Of a stretch of DNA of 64,000 nt, positions 56,136 to 64,000 are shown piece by piece. Each line of letters starts with the position of its first letter. The stretch's first letter is position 1. The stretch spans positions 1 to 64,000 of the forward strand of contig JAKSZP010014903.1 of the NCBI GenBank assembly GCA_022478985.1, read 5' to 3'. The notes beneath the pieces were generated by a model. The model did no database searches and had not been told where the DNA came from. It worked only from the letters and a program-made list of their open reading frames with translations. The position numbers and the translations under genes were made by a program. The stretch comes from Massospora cicadina. Taxonomy: Eukaryota > Entomophthoromycota > Entomophthoromycetes > Entomophthorales > Entomophthoraceae.

Positions 56136-57026
56136 AGATGATGATCAATGAAGGCTAATCAGAAATAATAGGGCTTATGTTCAAGTTAAGTGGGGATATT
56201 TTAGACTCTGGTGTTTGACTCAAAAATAAACCCTTTAGAAAACAACAGATCAGGCTGGTTTTTTTTCCTAATGCTTGAGCTAATACTCTAATTAAACCCT
56301 ATTGCAATAACATGGCTTGGTTCAATTATTGCAATGTGGATTTAATTATATTATCAAAAGCTTAGGCTGAATACACCCGCACATTTAGGACAAACTTCTC
56401 TGCAACTACTCAGCACAGGCCGATCAACTCAACATCAATTCAAATCAATTAATCTATTGGAAGCTTGAGCCAAATACACTCGCACAGTTGGGCTGATTAA
56501 CACTTCACCAAAACTTGGCAACTAGTCTCAACTAATCAGGACTAATATAAAATATTCAACATGAGAAATTGTTTAGGATCAACCTGAAGAAACTGTCTGT
56601 AAATCCCATGAACAAATAGCCAAAAAACATAATCCTTTTTCCACCTTAGGGCAAATTTTATATGTCAATCCTCATAATCAGCATAATAGCACTTGCACAT
56701 GGACTGCCTGAATGAGAGTACCTAGTGCTATCAAGAGAAACAGCTGGCATCCATACTAGTGAGTCATTTTTGTCAGCTGTATGACAAAAACATGATTGAG
56801 CTGGATCAAAATAATTTCCTGCCTATGGCAAATTCTGTATGTCACTACATGTAATCAGCATGATAGCATTTTCTCATGAACTACCCAAATGGGAGTACCT
56901 AGTGCTATTGAGAGGGCCAGTCAATATCCCAATTAGAAAGTTTTTCCATCAGCTGTATGACAAAAACATATTTTGAGCTGGTCTTAAAATAATTTTTGTA
57001 TTTAAATATGCATAAATGGCATGATA

Positions 57027-57580
57027 CACAGTGCATAAAAAAAGTTCTGGGACTAACGTTTTAAAGACACAACTTTACAAATAAATAAACTTTCTTTTAT
57101 TATAATTTAACATACAACCTTTCCCTCTCTATACATATTTATATTGCTAAAACAATTGTTAAAAGGTATGCACATAGTTCCTATTTTGTATAACCATGTT
57201 TAAACCAGCTGTCACATTCTTCTGAATTGTCTCTACTTTATCAAAAGGATGAACCTTCAGTGCCACCTTCAGATTAGAGAACAGAAAGAAGTCAGACAGA
57301 GCCAAATCTGGTGAATAGGGTGAATAATTATAATCTGAAGGTGGCACTGAAGGTTCATCCTTTTGATAAAGTAGAGACAATTCAGAAGAATGTGACAGCT
57401 GGTTTAAACATGGTTATACAAAATAGGAACTATGTTCATACCTTTTAACAATTGTTTTAGCAATATAATTATGTATAGAGAGGGAAAGGTTGTATGTTAA
57501 ATTATGATAAAAGAAAGTTTATTTATTTGTAAAGTTGTGTCTTTAAAACGTTAGTCCCAGAACTTTTTGAATGCACTGTG
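57027..57580. mobile_element. Mariner-derived foldback element
   Basis: Flanked by TA on both sides (57025-57026 and 57581-57582). Ends are CACAGTGCAT followed by AAAGTTCTGGGACTAACG, in inverted orientation. The arms (57027 to about 57275 and about 57332 to 57580) are nearly perfect inverted repeats around a loop of about 55 bp. Sequence near the loop encodes, on the minus strand, PYSPDLALSDFFLFSNLKVA, the region of the third catalytic Asp in mariner transposases. It is a foldback of one transposon end and has no complete transposase. Confidence 0.85.
57159..57380 (-). pseudogene. Mariner transposase C-terminal fragment
   Basis: 73 codons ending VIQNRNYVHTF, with the YSPDLALSDFFLFSNLK motif (usual form SPDLAPSDF). 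In mariner transposases this Asp is the last of the DD34D triad. The C-terminal tail after it is also recognisable. Because the arms are inverted copies, the plus strand repeats part of the same sequence. It looks closer to animal mariners than to typical fungal Tc1-like proteins, by eye only. Confidence 0.75.
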
Positions 57581-58092
57581 TAGCACTTGCATATGAACCA
57601 CTCAAATGGGAGTACCTAGTGCTACTGAGAGGCCTGCTGACATCCTGACTAAGGGTACGTCATTTTCTTAAACCAACCCCAAAATTTCCCAAAATTCATA
57701 TTTTGTCAACAGTATGACGAAACTCAAATCAAGGTGATCCTAGGACAATTTTGCCGTTATTATTGCATTTTTTGCCCCTGAAATCCAATCCCGGTTTTGA
57801 GAGTATTTTGCCACCAATAGACCTAGCAATAGGTCATAGTTATATCAGTTCAAGGGCCAAACTGAGGTGGAAAATAATCTGTAAGATTGCATGATCAAAT
57901 GTGGCTAAGAGATGCCCTAGAGGTATAAATACTGGCATCTGGCCTTATGAATATGGATCAAATAATTTGGTCTAATAAAGATCTATTTTATTTAATCTTC
58001 CTTCTGGTTTTTAAGTCCCTTTTGGAGCGTGTTGGCAAGCTGGATCCACAGAATCCACAGCTTGTACCTTTGCCTGCCTCAGGAGAAGTTCC

Positions 58093-59165
58093 TGTCAGAT
58101 TCTGGTGGTTAACTCAAAAATAACCTTTGACAATCATCAAATTGGGCTGATTATCCTTTCAACGCTTGAGCTAACACCTATTGCAATTATACAATTTGGG
58201 CTGATTATCTCATTGACAATTTGATCAGGCATTTTATCAGGCGCTTGGCCTGAATATGCTTGCATATTATGGCCGATTCTGATGCATCAAATCTATGCAA
58301 TTGGTCCCAATTATCAAAACACAATTAATTTAATTGTATACAAAATAATTTGTGAACAACCCAAAAATAAACATTTGAAAATCCCGCGGACTTCAGATGA
58401 ACAAAAAACATAATCAATTTCTCACCTGAGGGCGAAATTTTTATGTTGATATACATATTTGGCATGATAGCACTTACATGGACTGCCCAAAAGGGGTTAC
58501 TTAGTGCTATTGAGGAAGAGGCCTGCCAACGTTTTGATTAGGGGTGCGTCGTTTTCTTCAATTGAGGCCAAAATTTCACAGAAGATGTGTTTCATCAGCA
58601 GTATGACGAAACTGAAATCCTGAAGATCTTAAGACAATTTTTAATGCTTTTATCACAATTTTTGTACCTGAAATCCTCCTGATTTCAAGAGTATTTTGCC
58701 ACCAATGAACCTAAGAAAAGGTTTCAGTCATAGGCCGAGCTGAGTGGCAAAATACCTGCTGAATTTTTGTGCTGAAATGTGGCCAGGAGATGCCCTAGAG
58801 GTATAAATACTGGCGCCTGGCTAATGACCATTATCTAATAAATAGATTACAGTAAAAATCTTGTTTATTTTATCCTTTTCCTGTTTTTTATCTGAATCCT
58901 AACCTTGGAGAAGTGTTGAAAAACTGGAAGGACCAAATACTCAGTTTGTATTTAATCCTGCCTCAGAAAAGTTCTTGATTATAAAGGAAAAATTATGCCC
59001 AAAATTGGCCAGAAGTTTCAAGGCGAATTTAATAGGCCTAGTGAGTTAATAGATGGTCTGAATCCTATAAACTACAGGCACTATTGAGGATCAACCATCA
59101 GAACTTCAGCCTGAATAGATGTGCAGGATAATAATTTCCAAGCGAGTGATCCTCAGAATTTAACA
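58093..59165 (+). repeat. 5' LTR of element B3
   Basis: 1073 bp. Shares with B1 the start CTGGTGGTTAACTCAAAAAT, one ATAGCACTT unit near 58467, the promoter block with TATAAATA at 58802-58809 and the end region. It lacks about two repeat units found in B1. Confidence 0.85.
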
Positions 59166-59410
59166 ACTGGTGCTCACTCAAAACTGGTTACATTCTCCAA
59201 AATAGAATCCCATGACCAATTATGGCAGAATCGGCAAGATGAGAAAGTGACAACAAAATGGAAACCAGCAATAAGGAAATCTCAGATTTATTTAATACCA
59301 GCTGCCATGGCTCAGAAGTGGAGACCTCCTAAACCTGGATCTTATCACTGTGGGGAGCTCATGAAGATGAAACCAGCCTGAATAATCTTACATCTGCAAG
59401 CGTAAAAGCT

Positions 59411-60888
59411 ATGCTGGAAAACCTATATCAGGGTTTTAGGATTGGTACTTCACAAATCGATCCATCCTTCAGCCTGTTCTACTATCTTAATGATCAGGCA
59501 CTCAAGATGGAGATATATGTGAAGTACCACGATGCTACCATGGCATTGCTTGCTAAACGTCTCAATGACAGTCAAGCAACTAATGAATTTCTGGCTAACT
59601 TTGTTCAACCCTCAATTAAGCATACCCAGCTAATAATTGCTAGACAAAATCTGGAAATCACGGAAATCTACTGTGTGCAAGTGAAAAACAATCTTCCTGA
59701 AATGCCCTACTGGACAAGCTAAATTTAAGTTTTTTGAAGTCCAAAAGGCAATTGTTGAGAATATGGGACTTGTCAATGAAGCTCATGGGAGATTAAAACC
59801 CTTGAGAAGCTTCTAAACGAAGGAGTCCTGAAAATAGCTGCAGATTTTCTGGCCCACCATGGGTTATCACAAGAATGGGTACAAACTATTTTAACCGCTG
59901 TCAAAAGCTGGAAAGCCATTCAAATTACCTATTATCTTAATCTTAACGATTTACCATACACGCCACTTTGGGCCAAAGAAATCACCTGGAGTTATGTGTA
60001 AAAATTGATGACTTTGAAGAGTATGTTTGGCCAAGCTGGAAACTATTAACAAAAACTTCAAGGACCTTGCAGCAAAGCCAGCCGTCCCAAATAGGGATGA
60101 AGAAGATGCCTAGATCAAAGAGGAATTTTCTAAACCTTGGACTGTGGTGTCAAGATTGCAGGACAGAAATTATGAAATTACTCAGGAAAATTGGGAACTC
60201 AGAATGCAGCTATCAACTGCAAATTCCTGAGGAGACAGTATGGACAAATATAAAAAGCTTAACAACCAATCAAGCTTTATTCACAGAGGAGTACAACAAC
60301 CTAAAAAGAATTTGAATCCCTCAAATAGCAAGGCTGCCAATGATCGCCCAACTTTGACAAAAAAGAAATAGGAAAAAGCTTTGCTTATCCGGCCAAAAAA
60401 CAGCCTGGGAAAGTAACTAAGGGCCAAATAAGGCGTCAGAATCCAGTATTTTGGAGCAATATCATGAGATCGAATCATTGGATGTTGACACCAATGCAGA
60501 AACTGATATTTTGAACATCCGTTCTAAGCCTAGAGTCCTAGCATCAATCCTGACTCTGGATACTTCTCAATGTGAAAGAGGGCCAATTATGGGCGATGAT
60601 ACACCAAGACACTCAAGAAGAAGTACAACCCCTATGCCCAAAATAGGGCGGGATGACTTCAAATTACTGAATTTACCAAAGTTTGATAAGGATGGAAATG
60701 TTCACTCTTTCCTCAAATTATTTAAAAAAGCAATGAGAGGAGTATTAGACCATGCGAAAGGATCAGCACTGATCAACTCACTTGATGCCCATAGCTGTGA
60801 CCTCATTATGCCCTATTTGGGTGACGATTGGTCATACAAGGATGCCAAAATTGCTATAAAAAACAGTTTGGAGGGCCTGAGAAACTAG
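59411..60888 (+). pseudogene. Gag of element B3
   Basis: 59411-59722 (MLENLYQGFRIGTSQIDPSF) matches B1 closely. Frames 59968-60315 and 60451-60888 follow. The last includes KIGRDDFKLLNLPKFDKDG and VHSFLKLFKKAMRGVLDHAK, then YLGDDWSYKDAKIAIKNSLE, which has the look of a retrotransposon capsid domain. Several frame changes lie between. The minus frame 60478-60281 is a shadow. Confidence 0.75.
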
Positions 60889-60889
60889 A

Positions 60890-61345
60890 AACCCGAAAAG
60901 AGAGATTCTTAATATCAAATTCATAAAGAATTAAACTATTAAGGACTTTGCGGATAGATTATTCCGTGAGGCACAAGTTCTGCAAGGGTGCAATGCAATA
61001 GACAAATTTGACGCCAAGATTGCAATGGAGCATGCAATTATGCCTTCCGTGAACTGCACAGTGTTATGCTGCCTGCCTTCAATGGAAGCTTGGAGATCCA
61101 AGAGCTTACCAATTACCTGAGAAGCTGTTCCCATAATTTCAATACTCCTAATTGGGCCAAAGATTGGCAAAAATCTCTATTTTTGGGCTAAAAGGCAACA
61201 TGATGTCTGACCAGGGGAAAATTTCCAAAATATGAACCAAAAATTCGAGCAAAAGCAGCAAACTGGCCAAATACTTGCCACATTTGCGGCCAGCAAGGGC
61301 ATTTTGCTAGACAATGCTTCAGATGGACCAATAAAAAGCATGGGG
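60890..61345 (+). pseudogene. Nucleocapsid part of element B3 gag with intact zinc knuckle
   Basis: Broken frames give FADRLFREAQVLQGCNAIDK (end of the capsid), then the zinc knuckle CHICGQQGHFARQC at 61276-61317, with all CCHC residues in place, followed by FRWTNKK. It binds the element RNA. This is the only intact zinc knuckle of the retrotransposons here. Confidence 0.8.
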
Positions 61346-61499
61346 TCAATTTTGCTTTAGAAATCAACAGTGACAATGAGATGGGAAAAGAGCAGGTGGA
61401 GTAGAGGCGGAATGCTCTAACTCCACCGATTTTCAAACCGTTCCACCTGATCTTAATGAGCTCTTTAGGGCCGGAGATAATGCTAAAGATAACCTCCAT

Positions 61500-62200
61500 C
61501 ATATCGTGGCTAATGATGTCATGATGGTCACTACCCGAGCCACATCAAAAGCAACTAGACCCTTAAAAATTACTAAGGAAGCCCAAACTGAAGTATCAAA
61601 ACCCTATACAAATCAGATTATTGACCAGGGTTTAGACCTCCAACCCAGATGTTTGACCAACCTGCCTAAACTTAAAAAGCATTCAAGTAGCCATTTCCAT
61701 GAAGACCTAGGCAGATAACTTCCCAGATATTTGCTCAAGTCTGAAATCGCACCTGGAATTGGGCAGCAATCACAGCATTCACAAAATAAATATCTCATAA
61801 AACTACTCTGAATGTACTTATGTGGACATAGTGGTAAACAAGGTGCGAGTTAAGGCCATTGTTGATAGTGGTGCTCCTATCAATATAGTCATCACAAAAC
61901 TGTTAAAAACTAAAAATTGCACCCAATGTTACCCATTGTCAGGAGTATGGAACTGCTGGAGCGCATACAACCAAATCGCTGGGCATCTACAGTAACCTAC
62001 CACTCCAATTTGGATCCATCGTAGTAACAGCACCTGCCATAGTGTTGCCAAATACAAACTATGATATCCTAATCAGGACTGATTTCCTAAGAAGATATGG
62101 AGTTATCACCAATCATAAGGACGATACTCTCACCATTCTGGGCCAGGATATTCCACTTTACTACAACCATGTTAAGGCAGTTGAAAAAAGAAACCCAGCC
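61500..62200 (+). pseudogene. Linker and aspartic protease of element B3
   Basis: The frame 61506-61718 is a linker. Near 61830-61890 the sequence reads VRVKAIVDSGAPINIV, the protease active site with DSGA intact. The rest (matching VLPNxNYD and a later ILG-type motif) is spread over several frames up to about 62200. Confidence 0.75.
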
Positions 62201-62749
62201 TATTAATAAATCTGGTTTACAAAGATGGAGTCATCCCAATTAACTATTCCAAAGCTCGGTCAAAGATAAACCACTTCCCACTCATATTGATGAGTCAAAT
62301 GGCATTCCACTTCAATCAAATCAGACCTTCACTATACCATCCAGAGAACAAGTAATTGTCCTGACAGGTCTAATGGTTAATACCTCAGAAGGCCTTTATG
62401 GTTAAATAAATCAACCATGGTCTAAATCTTGAAATGAACCAAACCTTTCACTGGTATTATCATTCTGGGCCATGGAGAGATACATATCTTATGTGCAAAC
62501 CTGCAAAATCGGCCCATTTCCATTAGATGACATCAAACAATCACTTTTCTGCATCTGTTCCCTACCACGGAAATTCACTCATTCCATAAGTTTGGAACTT
62601 TTGTTGAATTAGGGCTCCCCAATAAGGACCAACTCAGCATAAATAATTTTGTCCCTATGGCCGATTTAAGCAACCTGACAAATTCCAAGAAAGGCCAAGC
62701 TCAGGAGTTATTCTCTAAATATTGAGAAATATTCACACAAGATGATTTT

Positions 62750-63570
62750 GACATAGGTTGTGCTAATGGTGTCACCCACAAAATCAATACTGGAGATTAT
62801 AAATTTATTTGATTACACCCAATTAGATGCTCAAAATCATCAGAAGAAGCAGTATCCAAGGAGATTAAGGAACTCCTCAATCATGGCATACTAATTCCTT
62901 CAAAAAGTCCATGGGCAGCACCAATTTTAATAGTGAAAAAGGATGGAAGCAACCCAGTAGTCATTGACTATTAGAAGTTGAACAACACATCAAAAAGGAC
63001 TTGTGCCCCTGCCACAAATCAATGACGCCTTGGATAGGCTAGGGGTGTGAAGTTCTTCTCGGTAATGGATCTTATCAATGGATATTGGCAAATAGATCTT
63101 CCCAAAGAGGAGCGTGAGAAATGTGCAATCATAACCCAAGAGGGCCTATTCCAGCTGATGAGAATGCCTCAAGGGCTCTGCAACGCCCCAGATACATTCC
63201 AACGGGCAATGGACACAATCCTGTGAGATTTAAATTGTCATGTGTACCAGTGTACCTTGATGATATCAACGTTTTTCACCGCACTTTTGACGACCATATG
63301 GAACACTTAGAGGAGGTTTTCAAAGGCAGCTGCTGCAAACTTAAAATAAAGCTCAGAAAATGTCAGTTTATCAAAGACCAACTGGAATACCTCAGATATG
63401 TGATTGATAAAGTGTGTGAATGTGTGTGTGTGTGTCAAATATTACTAGGCATGATCAGGTACTATCACCAATTCATTACCGACTTTGCACAATTGGAGAG
63501 CCGCTTTTCTATCTGCTTAAAGATAAGGTCCCATTTGACTGGACTCAGCTTGCCAGGATGCATTTGACCA
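62750..63570 (+). pseudogene. Reverse transcriptase of element B3
   Basis: Readable blocks in changing frames: THKINTGDY, EIKELLNHGILIPSKSPWAA and VIDY, then FFSVMDLINGYWQIDLPKEE, LFQLMRMPQGLCNAP, and VPVYLDDINVFHRTFDDHME. YLDD is intact. After YVIDK the frame 63121-63567 runs through a TG microsatellite (63416-63436) straight into LLGMIRYYHQFITDF, so about 25-30 residues of the thumb are replaced by Cys/Val codons. Confidence 0.85.
63416..63437 (+). repeat. TG microsatellite inside the B3 reverse transcriptase
   Basis: A run of GTGTGAATGTGTGTGTGTGT type within the RT frame. It reads Val-Cys repeats in place of family residues. Confidence 0.85.
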
Positions 63571-64000
63571 ACTCTGATCGGCCCTAATAAGAGCGCCTGT
63601 TCTTTGATATCAGGACTTTGATCAAATTTATAATCCAAACTGATGCATCCCAAACAGCAGTGGTGGCCATGTTATCACAAGTTGGAGAAGATGGTGAAGA
63701 ACATCCAGTTGCCTTCGCTAGTCAGACGTAAACGTTCATGAAAGGAACACAGAATGAGAATGCTTACCTGTATATGCTTGCAAGCAATTCCAGGTCTACC
63801 TTCATGGTACTCATTTCAAAGTTGTTACCAATTATGCTTCCATAAGATGGTTGAATAACTCAAGAGAACCTGAGGGCTGATTAGTTCAAATGGCATTAAT
63901 GCTTCAAGCCTATGACTACACCATCAAGCAGCAAGCAGGTACAAAACACAAAAATTCTGACTGTCTATCCCGACTACCTACCATCACAACACTTATTTGG
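63571..64000 (+). pseudogene. RNase H of element B3 (cut by window end)
   Basis: Broken frames include ALIRAPVL, VYACKQFQVYLHGTHFKVVT, RWLNNSREPEG and KHKNSDCLSRLPT at the window edge. Residues correspond to 46862-47270 of element F. Catalytic Asp and Glu positions lie in different frames. Integrase and 3' LTR must lie beyond 64000. Confidence 0.8.

Larger units (their letters stand above)
29866..58092 (+). mobile_element. Element B1: gag-only Ty3/gypsy derivative carrying nested insertions
   Basis: 5' LTR in two pieces (about 29866-30354 and 53174-54220), internal gag-like region 54221-56198, and 3' LTR 56199-58092, cut by element B3. A purine-rich tract (AAGTGGGGATA) precedes the 3' LTR. 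No protease, RT or integrase lies between gag and the 3' LTR, so this is a deletion derivative that depended on relatives such as B3. Element A sits inside its 5' LTR. B1 is therefore older than A, B3 and the mariner foldback. Confidence 0.75.
56199..58092 (+). repeat. 3' LTR of element B1 (interrupted at both levels)
   Basis: Aligned with 29866-54220. It holds an undisturbed version of the site used by element A (CTCATAATCAGCATAATAGC near 56674), three 170-bp repeat units, a mariner foldback in the third (57027-57580) and the TATA box at 57924. It stops at GTTCC (58088-58092), where B3 begins. The rest should lie beyond the window. Confidence 0.8.
58093..64000 (+). mobile_element. Element B3: Ty3/gypsy retrotransposon inserted in the B1 LTR (runs off the window)
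   Basis: 5' LTR 58093-59165 begins TGTCAGATTCTGG and ends TTTAACA. The primer-site string TGGTGCTCACTCA follows at 59168. Gag, zinc knuckle, protease, RT and RNase H follow to the window end. The left flank GTTCC should be duplicated at its right end outside the window. Related to B1, but its LTR has only one of the 170-bp units. Many stops and frameshifts. Confidence 0.85.

Overview
This is eukaryotic, most probably fungal, DNA: AT-rich, without operon structure, and made almost wholly of transposable elements (TEs) around one recognisable host gene. The fungal call rests on that gene (minus strand, about 17654-18946), a WD40 protein resembling the fungal CRT10 family, and on a chromodomain-type Ty3/gypsy element. 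A large TE-swollen fungal genome, such as a rust or an insect-pathogenic Entomophthorales, would fit. The species cannot be read from the sequence. No tRNA, rRNA or CRISPR array was seen.

Left part (1-16.4 kb). A decayed minus-strand gypsy element (1-6216, cut by the window edge) is followed by about 3 kb with no gene but a small SINE-like insertion (8216-8304). A complete plus-strand chromodomain gypsy element, G, follows (9300-16362, target duplication CTTTG). Host gene and Helitron part (16.4-29.3 kb). After the WD40 gene comes a foldback element (about 20235-20665) and a Helitron inside a Helitron. A 0.8 kb non-autonomous Helitron in reverse orientation (20741-20818 plus 28576-29321) is interrupted, exactly between A and T, by a 7.76 kb composite Helitron (20819-28575). 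The composite carries a decayed Rep/helicase protein and a second copy of the short Helitron at its right end.

Right part (29.3-64 kb). This is a layered retrotransposon stack. Element B1 (LTRs from about 29866 and from 56199) was split by minus-strand element A (30355-53168, target duplication ATCAG). Element A was split by element C (31941-39579), by TRIM-like element D (39658-41391, duplication CCCCT) and by element F (43119-49034, duplication CTGCT). The 3' LTR of B1 took a mariner foldback (57027-57580) and then element B3 (58093 to beyond the window). Removing the insertions leaves element A about 7.5 kb long.

All pol genes carry stops and frameshifts, so none of the elements looks autonomous now. 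The most unusual signal is an extra reading frame antisense to pol, between integrase and 3' LTR, in two different gypsy elements, C (36774-37839) and A (pieces between 31081 and 41555). In both it is about 1.1 kb long, decayed and of unknown function.
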